Of a stretch of DNA of 64,000 bases, positions 17,741-26,352 are shown in pieces (position 1 is the stretch's first letter; each line of letters starts with the position of its first letter). Origin of the DNA: Rhizorhabdus dicambivorans (lineage in GTDB: Bacteria > Pseudomonadota > Alphaproteobacteria > Sphingomonadales > Sphingomonadaceae); assembly GCF_002355275.1 (NCBI RefSeq), contig NZ_CP023449.1, forward strand, positions 1,094,001 to 1,158,000. The letters are read 5' to 3'. Under the pieces are notes generated by a model that was given only the letters and a program-made list of their open reading frames with translations, ran no database searches and was not told where the DNA came from. The position numbers were made by a program, and so were the translations under genes.

Positions 17741-18538
17741 TCAGTGGCCGAGCACCAGCGGAAAGCGGCTCTTCGACAACATGCGCTTCGTGACGCCGCC
17801 GAAGCTCTCCATCATCCGGCCGTGGCTGTACGCACCCATGACGATATAGTCGGCCCGCCACCGTTCGGCTTCCTCGGCAATCATGCGATCAGCCGCGTGA
17901 AGTCCATCGTCGATGATCCGCACCGCCGCATGGATGCCGTGCCGCGAGAGATATTCGGCTGCTTCGGTCGGCTCGGTGCACTCGCGCCTATCACGTGCCA
18001 TGAAGATTTCGACCTCTTTGGCGATGGCGAGCAGCGGTACCGCCGCCCGCATTGTCGCGACACAGGACGCCTGCCCGTCCCAGGCGATCAGTGCCCGGTC
18101 GAGCGGCAGCCGTTCTAGGGAGTCGGGGACAGCTATAACGGGCTTGCGAGCATGCATCAGGATGCGGCTCGCGATGTCGCGCATGTCCGGATAGGGAAAG
18201 GCGTCGAGCTGCCGGTTGAGCACGATGATGTCGGCAAGTGCCGCCGCCGCGACCACGCTTTCGGCGATCGTGCCGGTGACATCCGCCCAGTCCCAGGGCA
18301 CATCCTCGTGCGCAAGGCGCGCCGTTACTGCTTTCTTGTTGGCGCTTTCGCGATCGCGCTCGTCGGCGAGGAGCATCGCATCGGCTGCACCGCTATAATA
18401 GTCTCCGACAATGGCGGGCAGGGCCGCGACATCGATGCAGCTCAGATGGCCGTCGAGTGCGCGGGTGATGTCGAGCGCCGCTTGCAGTCGCGCTTCCTGG
18501 CCGGCATCGTCATGGACGAGTAGGAGAATATTTTTCAT
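17741..18538 (-). CDS. Universal stress protein, tandem type
   Basis: A 265-residue protein starting MKNILLLVHDDAGQE, with two USP folds. The second domain carries GAYSHGRMMESFGGVTKRM, the nucleotide-loop region. The start is set by a near-perfect ribosome site GGAGGTGGCA before the ATG at 18538; the longer open frame upstream is discarded. It precedes the ABC exporter by 20 bases and is preceded by the Cys-motif membrane protein and a dehydrogenase on the same strand. The five may be one transcript or two, since a TACGCAT-like site sits 55-60 bases before its start. Confidence 0.9.
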   Translation of the reverse strand: MKNILLLVHDDAGQEARLQAALDITRALDGHLSCIDVAALPAIVGDYYSGAADAMLLADERDRESANKKAVTARLAHEDVPWDWADVTGTIAESVVAAAALADIIVLNRQLDAFPYPDMRDIASRILMHARKPVIAVPDSLERLPLDRALIAWDGQASCVATMRAAVPLLAIAKEVEIFMARDRRECTEPTEAAEYLSRHGIHAAVRIIDDGLHAADRMIAEEAERWRADYIVMGAYSHGRMMESFGGVTKRMLSKSRFPLVLGH

Positions 18539-18566
18539 TGCCACCTCCTTCATATCTGCGAGCAGG

Positions 18567-19241
18567 CTAGGGAGCAGTTGTTTCCCCCAAAATGCGTGAT
18601 GATACGGATGACGCAGCCGGTACATCGGTCTCGCTTGCGTCAGTAGATTGAGCTTGGGCTTCATCGCGAAGCGCCGATCGAAAGGACTCGAGACGGTCGC
18701 GGTAGCCTTCGGCATCACCATATTCCAGAAAGGCGCGATAGCGCTCATGGGGGGCGCTGATCCGCACGGCATGTTTGATCGGACACCAATATTGCTCGGT
18801 GCGGCTCGAGACCTCGCGAACATAGGCGATGACGCCATTTCCATAGCTGCAATAAAGGCAGTTGAGCGCCTCGACACCGTTGAGATAGGCGAGGCGGCCG
18901 CGGTCGAGGGCGATAAAGTCGGATCGCCGTACACGCACGATACCGTAAGTGCGGAAGCAGATCGCTTGGTAAAGACTGGTCCACAGGTCGATCAGGACGA
19001 GCGGGACGATCATCGAATAGATGATCGGCGCCGTCAGCACCGCCCCGATCGAGGAGCGGCCGAGATAGGAGGCGATCCCGACGCGCAACTTGTGCTGTTC
19101 GGCTACGAGGCCCTGCTCGAAAGCGGCGAGGCGCCCCTTGATCGACCAGCCGAGCGACTTGCGGTGTCGTTCGATCTCCCGGTCGAGCTCGCCTTGGAGC
19201 CGGACGATTTCCTCGGCAAGCGCCTCCATGCGACCGCTCAT
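18567..19241 (-). CDS. Conserved membrane protein with CxxC and CPIKH motifs
   Basis: A 224-residue protein of a conserved but uncharacterised bacterial family. It has an N-terminal coiled-coil-like helix (LQGELDREIERHRKS), one or two membrane helices (about 58-95, including IYSMIVPLVLIDLWTSLYQAICF), then a soluble part with NCLYCSYGNG and QYWCPIKHA. The Cys and His suggest a metal site or redox centre. The ATG overlaps the dehydrogenase stop (ATGA), so it is translated with that enzyme. The function is unknown; a membrane-tethered redox or metal role is an inference. Confidence 0.75.
   Translation of the reverse strand: MSGRMEALAEEIVRLQGELDREIERHRKSLGWSIKGRLAAFEQGLVAEQHKLRVGIASYLGRSSIGAVLTAPIIYSMIVPLVLIDLWTSLYQAICFRTYGIVRVRRSDFIALDRGRLAYLNGVEALNCLYCSYGNGVIAYVREVSSRTEQYWCPIKHAVRISAPHERYRAFLEYGDAEGYRDRLESFRSALRDEAQAQSTDASETDVPAASSVSSRILGETTAP
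18589..18612 (-). promoter_or_regulatory. Variant TACGCAT-type site upstream of USP
   Basis: On the minus strand it reads GTATCATCACGCATTTTGGGG, matching ATCATTACGCATATGG at 13773 except for a few positions. It lies 60 bases before the USP ATG but inside the 3' end of the preceding coding region, so the evidence is weaker than for the intergenic sites. Confidence 0.3.
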
Positions 19242-20275
19242 GGCGTGACGAGGACCTTGAGCGCGTGGGTTTCTGACGCCCGACCAAAGGTATCATAGGC
19301 GTCCGGGATAGCCTCCAGGGTGAAGCGATGAGTGATGAGGCGCTGGGGGGCGACCCGTCCTGCGGTCACCGTCTTCAGCAGCATGGGCGTGGATACGGTA
19401 TCGACCAGCCGCGTCGTGATCGCGATATTCTGTGACCAGAGCCGCTCGAGGTGGAGGTCGGCCTTGTGTCCGTGCACGCCGATATTGGCGATGATCCCGC
19501 CGGCGGCGACCAGCTCCTGACAAAGCTCGAACGTGGCGGGGATGCCGACCGCCTCGATTGCGGTGTCGACGCCGCGGCCGCCGGTAAGGTTGCGAACGGT
19601 GGTGATCGCATCGTCCCGCATGGTGTTGACGACATGAGTTGCGCCGAATTGCCTGGCCACCTCTAGGCGATGATCGTCGATGTCGATCATGACGATGTCG
19701 GCGGGTGAGTAGAATTGGGCCGTGAGTAGCGTCGCGAGACCGATCGGACCCGAACCTACGATCGCGACGCTGCTGCCGGGCTGGACTTTTCCGTTCAGCA
19801 CGCCGCATTCGAAACCGGTCGGCAGGATGTCGCTCAGCATGACGAGCGCTTCCTCGTCGGCGCCGGCGGGGATGTGGTAGAGGCTGGTGTCGGCATGCGG
19901 GATGCGAACATATTCCGCCTGGGTGCCGTCGATACTATTGCCGAGGATCCAGCCGCCCGCTTCGCAATGGGAGTACATTCCGCGTCGACAGGCTTCGCAC
20001 CGCCCACAGGATGAAATGCAGGAGATCAGGACATGATCGCCGGGCGCGAACGCGGCGACGGCACCGCCGATCTGCTCGATCACGCCGACCCCTTCATGAC
20101 CTAGAATACGGCCGGGCGCGCAGGTCGCCACATCGCCCTTCAGGATGTGGAGATCGGTTCCGCAGATCGTGGTGTGCAGGACGCGGACGATGGCGTCGGT
20201 CGGCGCTATGATTTTTGGCTTCGGGCGTTCCTCCAGGCTGTTCTGCCCACGGCCATGATAGACAAGTGCTTTCAT
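19238..20275 (-). CDS. Zinc-dependent alcohol dehydrogenase
   Basis: A 345-residue medium-chain zinc dehydrogenase. Catalytic zinc motif CGTDLHILKGD and GHEG; structural zinc loop CGRCEACRRGMYSHC; Rossmann motif VAIVGSGPIGLA followed by DIDDHRLEVARQFGA, an Asp ending strand 2 that favours NAD over NADP. It is closest in look to isopropanol/formaldehyde/butanediol dehydrogenases. A TACGCAT-type site in the same orientation lies 75-80 bases before the ATG. The gene overlaps the Cys-motif membrane protein. It is only distantly similar to the dehydrogenase at 10905. Confidence 0.9.
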   Translation of the reverse strand: MKALVYHGRGQNSLEERPKPKIIAPTDAIVRVLHTTICGTDLHILKGDVATCAPGRILGHEGVGVIEQIGGAVAAFAPGDHVLISCISSCGRCEACRRGMYSHCEAGGWILGNSIDGTQAEYVRIPHADTSLYHIPAGADEEALVMLSDILPTGFECGVLNGKVQPGSSVAIVGSGPIGLATLLTAQFYSPADIVMIDIDDHRLEVARQFGATHVVNTMRDDAITTVRNLTGGRGVDTAIEAVGIPATFELCQELVAAGGIIANIGVHGHKADLHLERLWSQNIAITTRLVDTVSTPMLLKTVTAGRVAPQRLITHRFTLEAIPDAYDTFGRASETHALKVLVTP

Positions 20276-20696
20276 TGCGTGTCTCCGCTGGGACCACCCC
20301 CAGACCGGTCGGTCGGGCGGGTGATGCCGTGGCCGCGACCCGTCGCCCATGCGTAGATTCCCGGACGGCAACACCCCCAGGCTCGATCGCCCGCCTATCG
20401 AATTCGAACGGCTGAAGGTTGAGATACTCAAGACTGCGAGGGCCCTGAAGCAGGTCGCAGTCGCCGAGGAGACGAGCGCTGCGGCGATGAGTCTCGGTGC
20501 ACGAGCCGGTCACCGTCTGGGCTGCACAATGAACCGAATATCGAGCGCCATGAACTTCTACCTCGAACATCGTCCTGTCCGATCAACCAAGCCGCCGAAT
20601 AGCTGAATGTCCCGAGGGAGGAACATGTCCGTAGATTCACCAATGGCGGTGTTCCGGCGGCGGGGGGAACAGTGACCACGAAATGAGGAGATTCCG
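20276..20696. other. Divergent intergenic region with TACGCAT-type site
   Basis: About 420 bases between the divergent dehydrogenase and HdeD genes. On the minus strand GGGAATCTACGCATGGGCG (20346-20364) sits 75-80 bases before the dehydrogenase start. An 85-codon + strand frame (20349-20606) has no family and no ribosome site. No other structure was seen. Confidence 0.5.
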
Positions 20697-21251
20697 ATGC
20701 TCAAGACCGCAGATGGTGCCGATCACGACCAGGCCACCTTGCGCCAACGCTCGATTTCGATCGGTGGCGCGCTTTGCCTGCTGGGAGTCGCGAGCTGCGT
20801 GACGCTATTCGTCATCAATCGTCTCACTACCTTCGAGATCAGCGTGGCGATGCTCACAGCCGGCATCCTCCAGATCAGCCATGGCTTTGCCGCACACCGC
20901 CGCGGCTGGCCACCCTTCACCTTGGCCGCCTCGGCCCTCTACGTCGTCGCGGCGCTCGCTGTCCTTTTTGAACCGCTCATCGATATGAGGTGGATCGAGC
21001 TGCTGCTCGTGGGGTCACTCGCCATGGCCGGAATCAGCCGCCTCGCCACCGCTGCGCGGCTCGGCGCCAAATTGCGGGGATGGGAAGCCCTCTCCGGGAT
21101 CACCACGCTCGGTGTCGCTGCGATTCTCGAGGCCGGCCTACCCGAAATGTCGCTCTGGCCGCTGGGCTTTGCTATCGCGCTCGATCTGGTGGTCGAAGGC
21201 GCAGCGCTCGCCAATATCGGCTGGGCCATGCGTTCGCAGAGCGGCCGGTAG
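20697..21251 (+). CDS. HdeD-family membrane protein
   Basis: A 184-residue protein with six predicted membrane helices, arranged as hydrophobic pairs at about 20-60, 75-115 and 125-178. This is the DUF308/HdeD layout linked to acid resistance in enterobacteria. It starts with a short polar lead (MLKTADGADHDQATLRQ). The ribosome site GAGGAGATT lies before the ATG. It ends 25 bases from the convergent PEP-CTERM gene. Its biochemical role is unknown even in the model family. Confidence 0.82.
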   Translation: MLKTADGADHDQATLRQRSISIGGALCLLGVASCVTLFVINRLTTFEISVAMLTAGILQISHGFAAHRRGWPPFTLAASALYVVAALAVLFEPLIDMRWIELLLVGSLAMAGISRLATAARLGAKLRGWEALSGITTLGVAAILEAGLPEMSLWPLGFAIALDLVVEGAALANIGWAMRSQSGR

Positions 21252-21275
21252 CCTCGGCGTAACCGCGCCGATCGC

Positions 21276-21911
21276 TCAACTGGCGGAAGCTGGTCCGACT
21301 CCGCGTGCCATCTGGCGTGGACGACGGCGCACCGCCCATCCGATCGCCCCGAAGCCCGCGATCATCATCAGCCAGGAGGCTGGCTCCGGTGCTGCGGAAA
21401 CCAAGGCGGCGACCGGCGGAGGCGGGCGACGGCGCGGGCGACGCTTCCGCTTCTGGATAAGCTTTTGGATCTGGATCTCGTCGGCAACCGCCGGCTCCAT
21501 CATTCGCGCCATTGTCTCGGCAAAGGGCTCGATGGTTGCTAGCTGTGGCTCGAAGGGATCGCAGCGGACCAGGGGCAGCGAAACCGCCGGAGCGGCGGGG
21601 CGATGTGGCCGCGCCCGAACGCCGGCGCGGCGAACCGACGCGCCATGGCGGGCGTGGGCGCTCTTCGATGTGGCGTGGTGGGCCCGCGCCGCTCTGGTCC
21701 TGTGCTTCGGTCTCGCGGTTCTGACCGGCACGAGCACGTCGCTGCCGGGCTCTATCCAGCAGGCCGTTCCTATCAAGATGCGCGAAGGGCTGGCCGATAG
21801 AGGTGCGGCCGGCGCACCGATCACAGCGCTGTGCGCACTTGTCGCGATGAGCGAGGCGCTTAAGGCGCAGGCGGCCAGGAAGTGCGTGGGACGGACGGTC
21901 AAGGTGAACAC
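21276..21911 (-). CDS. PEP-CTERM sorting-domain protein, basic
   Basis: An exported protein ending in a PEP-CTERM signal: PEPASWLMMIAGFGAIGWAV followed by RRRP, recognised by exosortase. The GTG at 21911 is chosen because it gives a signal peptide (LTVRPTHFLAACALSASL to SAHSA); an upstream ATG frame is possible. The mature part is rich in Arg, Pro and Ala (QKLIQKRKRRPRRRPPPP) and has no known domain. No exosortase gene is in the window. TACGCAT-type sites lie 60-95 bases upstream. An Arg/Pro-rich PEP-CTERM protein in a stress island is unusual. Confidence 0.7.
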   Translation of the reverse strand: MFTLTVRPTHFLAACALSASLIATSAHSAVIGAPAAPLSASPSRILIGTACWIEPGSDVLVPVRTARPKHRTRAARAHHATSKSAHARHGASVRRAGVRARPHRPAAPAVSLPLVRCDPFEPQLATIEPFAETMARMMEPAVADEIQIQKLIQKRKRRPRRRPPPPVAALVSAAPEPASWLMMIAGFGAIGWAVRRRPRQMARGVGPASAS

Positions 21912-21962
21912 AGAGCAATCCAACTTACATGATGATGGACCTGCCTCCCATGCGAGGGGGCG

Positions 21963-22012
21963 TGCCACTATGCGTAATTGCCCCAATCGCGAGCGCGGAT
22001 GCGTAGGAATAC
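21963..22012 (-). promoter_or_regulatory. Two TACGCAT-type sites between PEP-CTERM and GNAT genes
   Basis: On the minus strand GGGGCAATTACGCATAGTGG (centre 21973) and TATTCCTACGCATCCGCG (centre 22002) are 29 bases apart, similar to the spacing of the pair at 5870/5901. They lie 65 and 94 bases before the PEP-CTERM start and about 30-60 bases before the divergent GNAT start. Confidence 0.5.
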
Positions 22013-22034
22013 CAATAGCGGCGTACGGTCGGTG

Positions 22035-22625
22035 ATGACATCGGACCATGATCATCGTCATGGGACCACCAGCATGACCCGGCTCGACCTCGACTGCCCT
22101 CGCGAATGCCTTCCTCTTCAGGACTGGAGCGCCAGCCTTGTTACCCACTCGGGCCAATGTCTCCTGGTCCGTCCCGTCCGCGATGACGATCGTGGGCGGC
22201 TGGAGCGCTTCCTGAGACATGTGAGCGCCGAGGATCGGCGGTTCCGCTTCTTGGGCGAAACATCGGTCTGCCGGGCCGACCAGCTCGCCGCGATGATCGA
22301 TGTCGACCATGTGTCGACCGAGCATTTCATAGGTTGCCTGCCCCACTCGGACAGCATCATCGCATCGGCGCTCGTCACTGCCGATCGCGATCATGGCGTG
22401 GCCGGCGTGGCGATCCTCATCGACCGCCGCCACAAGAATCGCGGCTTCGGCTTCGCATTGCTCGCCCATGTCGCGCGTTTCGCGCGAGCGCACGGATATA
22501 AGCGGCTGATCTCGGTCGAGAGCGCCCACAACAGCGGCGCGCTAGCGGTGGAGCAAGATATGGGATTCGCGGTCACCCCGATGCCGGGGGGCAGGAGCCT
22601 CGTCCTCGTCGAAGCCGAACTTTGA
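22035..22625 (+). CDS. GNAT-family N-acetyltransferase
   Basis: A 196-residue single-domain acetyltransferase. LLVRPVRDDDRGRLERFLRH and AEDRRFRF match the start of the GNAT domain fused to the acyl-CoA synthetase at 5966 (IHVRPVVPEDEAMLAEMFRN, PDDLRFRFF). The acetyl-CoA loop reads RRHKNRGFGFALLAH (Q/RxxGxG/A). It is therefore a stand-alone paralogue of a protein-lysine acetyltransferase domain. ATG 22035 is used; an in-frame ATG at 22074 is an alternative start. The upstream region has two TACGCAT-type sites. Confidence 0.82.
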   Translation: MTSDHDHRHGTTSMTRLDLDCPRECLPLQDWSASLVTHSGQCLLVRPVRDDDRGRLERFLRHVSAEDRRFRFLGETSVCRADQLAAMIDVDHVSTEHFIGCLPHSDSIIASALVTADRDHGVAGVAILIDRRHKNRGFGFALLAHVARFARAHGYKRLISVESAHNSGALAVEQDMGFAVTPMPGGRSLVLVEAEL

Positions 22626-23133
22626 CGGGAGTTGCCCCGGGTCGATACATTCCCAGTGTCATTAAACTGGCCCCCAGAGACGTGAAGCTATTTTCCGCCA
22701 TAGCTATTGGCCAGAAGCGTCTTTCGTCCAGCGAGCGGCGGATGAGCAGACCCACAACCACGGGAAGCGGGGTATTTTTCGCCGATATCGGAAGTGTCGC
22801 AAGAGCCGCTTTTTGGCGGTGAAAGAAGTGGCTCGCGACGTAGTCAGGAGCGAACCAGTCTGCCCTGTTTTTCCTGTTATTGGCAGATTTTTATGCAAAA
22901 TAGCGAACTATGGAGGCGGATTTCTGTCTTGTTCCTTTAAATCCGGTGGATTTATAAGACCATGATTAAGAATTACTTCTCCGTATGACAGGAAATTAAT
23001 AGGCGCTGATCAGGGTTCATACTGATTTATAAATCTCATCCTCTGGTCTTCGACAGCAGATGATCACCAATGTCTTCATCGGCCGCTCCTCGATCTGCAG
23101 AAACCGCCTCGCCTGAAAACGGCCCGAGAAGGT
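22626..23133. other. AT-richer intergenic region, possible island scar
   Basis: About 500 bases without a convincing gene, between the GNAT and RND genes. The part at 22850-23040 is clearly more AT-rich than the surroundings (runs such as TTTATAAGACCATGATTAAG and GAAATTAATAG). It begins with a copy of the sequence flanking tRNA-Asn (22751-22834). No open frame here resembles a known protein. It may be the remains of an inserted element. Confidence 0.5.
22751..22834 (+). repeat. Copy A of the tRNA-Asn-flanking repeat
   Basis: Direct repeat of 31271-31355. A 24-base core (22775-22798, CGATATCGGAAGTGTC at its end) matches copy B at 23 of 24 positions, and AAAGAAGTGGCTC (22822-22834) matches exactly. 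In copy B that segment runs into the tRNA-Asn 3' end; here it continues as unrelated sequence. Confidence 0.7.
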
Positions 23134-26100
23134 TTATACTACCGCGTACCCGTTCTGCGAGGGCAACCCATCGTCCCTGAAGACGACGTAGATCGCCGGG
23201 ATGACCAGGACAGTCAGTAGGGTGGAGGATGCGAGCCCGAACAAGAGGGACAGCGCGAGCCCCTGGAAGATTGGATCGGTCAGGATCACGGCTGCCCCGA
23301 TCATGGCAGCCGCCGCCGTGAGCACGATCGGCTTGAACCGGATTGCCCCCGCCTCGATCAGTACGTCGCGCAACGACTTACCAGGTTGTCGGCTGTGGCG
23401 AATGAAATCGACGAGCAGTATCGAGTTTCGCACGATGATGCCGGCAAGCGCGATGAAGCCAATCATCGACGTGGCGGTGAAAGGGGCACCGAACAGCATA
23501 TGCCCGATGACGATGCCCACCAGCGTCAGCGGGATTGGCGTCAGGATCACCAATGGCAGCTTGAAGTTGCGGAACTGGGCGACGACAAGGACGTAAATGC
23601 CGAGCAGCGCGACCATGAACGCCGCGCCCATGTCCCGGAAGGTCACCCAGGTGATCTCCCACTCGCCATCCCAGAGCAGCGAGGTGACCGACTCGTCCTC
23701 GGGTTGGCCGTTGAGGCGGACTAGCGGTTTGGCGAGACCATGCGCGGCCCAGTCATAGCTGTCGATGGCCCGATCAACCGCCAGCATCCCATAGATCGGA
23801 GCCTCATAGTCGCCGGCGAGCTCGGCCGTGACCATCTCCGCGAAGCGCCCATCGCGCCGGAAGATCGCCGGACTCCCCTGTTCGGTCTGGGCATCCACCA
23901 CCGCCCCAAGCTCGACGAGATGGCCAGTGGCTGTGGCCGCGACCGGCGTGCTGGCCAATGTCCGCGTCCAGCTCCGCGCCGACTGAGGCAGGGCGATCGT
24001 GATCGGCAACGGCGTTCGGCCGTCGCCGCGCGGTGCATATCCGATCGTCTGGCTGCCCATCAGAGCGGCAATTGAATCCGAGATCTGATGTTCCGAGAGC
24101 CCGTAATAATCGATCCGGTCGCGCTGAGCAGTCAGGCGCAGCTTCGGTCGCGGATTGCCGAAACTGTTGTCGACATCGACGATATAGGGGATGGACTTGA
24201 AGATCTTCTCGAGTTCGATCGCGGTGCGCTGACGCGTGGCCGCGTCGGGACCATAGATCTCGGCCAGCAGCGTCGCGAGCACCGGCGGCCCCGGGGGCGT
24301 TTCCACCACCTTGATCGAGCTTCCCTCCAGCAGCTTCAGGACTTTCAGCTTGTCCCGAAGGGCGAGCGCGATCTGATGGCTCGAACGATCGCGCTCGCCC
24401 TTGGGCAGCAGCGTCACCATGATGTCGCCCATTTCGGGACGGCTGCGAAGGAAATAGTGGCGAACGAGGCCATTGAAATTGAATGGCGCCGATGTCCCGG
24501 CATAAGCCTCCATCGCCGTCGCCTCGGGCAGGGTGCGCGCGATCGCGGATGCTTCGTCGAGGACCCGGCCCGTCGCTTCAAGACTGGTGCCTTCCGGCAT
24601 ATCGACGACGATCTGAACCTCCGACTTGTTGTCGAAGGGCAACAGCTTCACCGTGACCGCCTTAAAGTAGAACATCGAGCAGGCGAGAAAGGTGGCGATG
24701 GTAACGGCGACAAGAAAATTGCGGGCTGAAGCGCGGCTGTCAATCACACGGTGCGCGACGCGGGCATAGAGCCTGCCCAGCTTGCCACCGCTATGGTCAT
24801 GAGCATGCCCAGCCGCGAGCGCCGCGCGCGCGAAACGGATCATCAGCCAGGGCGCGATGACCACCGCGACGAAGAAGGAGAAGATCATCGCCGCCGAGGC
24901 ATTGACCGGGATCGGCGCCATATAGGGCCCCATCAGCCCCGACACGAAGAGCATCGGGAGCAGGGCCGCCACGACCGTGAGCGTCGCCACCACGGTGGGA
25001 TTGCCGACTTCGGCGACGGCCTCGATCGCCGCCTGCGCGCGGCTGCGCTCGTCGGGCATCGCCCAGTGACGCGCGATATTCTCGATCATGACGATGGCAT
25101 CGTCGACGAGGATGCCGATCGAGAAGATCAGCGCGAACAGGCTGACCCGGTTGATCGTATAACCCATGGCGTAAGAGGCGAACATCGTCAGCAGGATCGT
25201 CGTGGGGATGACGATCGCGGTGACCGCCGCCTCGCGCCAGCCGATCGCGAAGCCGATCAGCATGACGATCGAGATCGTCGCGAGCGCGAGGTGGAAGAGC
25301 AGTTCGTTCGCCTTTTCGTTCGCGGTCTCGCCATAGTTGCGGGTGACGGCGACATCGACGCCATCGGGGACCAGCTTGCCCTTGAGACCTTCGACACGTT
25401 TCAGGATGCTGTCGGACACGACCACCGCGTTGGCGCCTGACCGTTTGGCGATCGCGATGCTGACGGCCGGAGCGCTATCCCATCGGTCGCCCGTTCTGGT
25501 CCAGCGCCAGGCACGCGACTGGTTCTCGCGTGGTCCCTGGTCGACCTGGGCCACGTCGCGCAGATATATGGGCACGCCGCTGGCGGACCGAACCGTGAGC
25601 AGGCCGACCTCGCGCGCGGACGACAAGGTGCGGCCGGCCGTCACCGACACCGCTTTGCCGCCTTCGCGGATCGTGCCGGCGGGAAAGCTGCGATTGGCCT
25701 GGCTGGCCGCCTCGATTACGCTGCCCAGCGGGACCCCATATTGGCTGAGTTTGGCCGGATCGGGAGCGATCCTAATCTCGTTGGGCCGGCCGCCTGCGAT
25801 AAAGGTGAGGCCGACATCGTCGACCTTGGCGATCTCTGTGCGCAACTTTGTCGCGAGGTCATACAGCGCCTGATCGTTCCACTGGCCGGGCGCGCCGGGC
25901 TTTGGCGAGAGCGTGAGCACCACCATCGGGACGTCGTTGATCCCGCGCACGGTGACCTTGGGATCGGGAATGCCGACCGGAATCCGGCCCCAATTGGCGC
26001 GCAGCTTCTCTTCGATCCGCGTCGCCGCATCCTCCGGGTCGGAGCCGACGAGGAAGCGCGCCGTGACCATCACGCCATCGTCCTCGGCTTGCGTATAGAC

Positions 26101-26352
26101 ATGCTCGACGCCATCGACGCTCTTCACGATCGTCTCGAGCGGAATGCCGACAAGCTCGACCGCGTCGGGCGCGGTCAGGCCGGGCGCCATCACCTGGATG
26201 TCCACCATCGGTACGCTGATCTGCGGCTCCTCCTCGCGTGGAATCGAGAAGATAGCGAGCATGCCGACGGCTATCGCCGCCATGAGGAACAATGGCGTCA
26301 GCGGCGAGCTGATCGAGGCGCGCGTCAGCCATCCGGATAGGCCAAGGTTCAT
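23134..26352 (-). CDS. RND efflux pump inner-membrane subunit
   Basis: A 1072-residue proton-driven pump with the AcrB/MexF-like plan: twelve membrane helices and two large periplasmic loops. The N-terminus (LTRASISSPLTPLFLMAAI) and the segment IGILVDDAIVMIENIARHW, with the TM4 Asp residues of the proton relay, are clear. It pairs with the MFP encoded just upstream (ATGA overlap), and a TolC gene lies in the divergent operon. Sequence alone does not fix substrate class. Placement beside a sulfide:quinone oxidoreductase hints at a sulfur- or quinone-related substrate, which is inference. Confidence 0.9.
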   Translation of the reverse strand: MNLGLSGWLTRASISSPLTPLFLMAAIAVGMLAIFSIPREEEPQISVPMVDIQVMAPGLTAPDAVELVGIPLETIVKSVDGVEHVYTQAEDDGVMVTARFLVGSDPEDAATRIEEKLRANWGRIPVGIPDPKVTVRGINDVPMVVLTLSPKPGAPGQWNDQALYDLATKLRTEIAKVDDVGLTFIAGGRPNEIRIAPDPAKLSQYGVPLGSVIEAASQANRSFPAGTIREGGKAVSVTAGRTLSSAREVGLLTVRSASGVPIYLRDVAQVDQGPRENQSRAWRWTRTGDRWDSAPAVSIAIAKRSGANAVVVSDSILKRVEGLKGKLVPDGVDVAVTRNYGETANEKANELLFHLALATISIVMLIGFAIGWREAAVTAIVIPTTILLTMFASYAMGYTINRVSLFALIFSIGILVDDAIVMIENIARHWAMPDERSRAQAAIEAVAEVGNPTVVATLTVVAALLPMLFVSGLMGPYMAPIPVNASAAMIFSFFVAVVIAPWLMIRFARAALAAGHAHDHSGGKLGRLYARVAHRVIDSRASARNFLVAVTIATFLACSMFYFKAVTVKLLPFDNKSEVQIVVDMPEGTSLEATGRVLDEASAIARTLPEATAMEAYAGTSAPFNFNGLVRHYFLRSRPEMGDIMVTLLPKGERDRSSHQIALALRDKLKVLKLLEGSSIKVVETPPGPPVLATLLAEIYGPDAATRQRTAIELEKIFKSIPYIVDVDNSFGNPRPKLRLTAQRDRIDYYGLSEHQISDSIAALMGSQTIGYAPRGDGRTPLPITIALPQSARSWTRTLASTPVAATATGHLVELGAVVDAQTEQGSPAIFRRDGRFAEMVTAELAGDYEAPIYGMLAVDRAIDSYDWAAHGLAKPLVRLNGQPEDESVTSLLWDGEWEITWVTFRDMGAAFMVALLGIYVLVVAQFRNFKLPLVILTPIPLTLVGIVIGHMLFGAPFTATSMIGFIALAGIIVRNSILLVDFIRHSRQPGKSLRDVLIEAGAIRFKPIVLTAAAAMIGAAVILTDPIFQGLALSLLFGLASSTLLTVLVIPAIYVVFRDDGLPSQNGYAVV

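Noticed and set aside
20349-20606. 85-codon + strand ORF
   Set aside because: Overlaps the TACGCAT-type site, has no ribosome site and no family.
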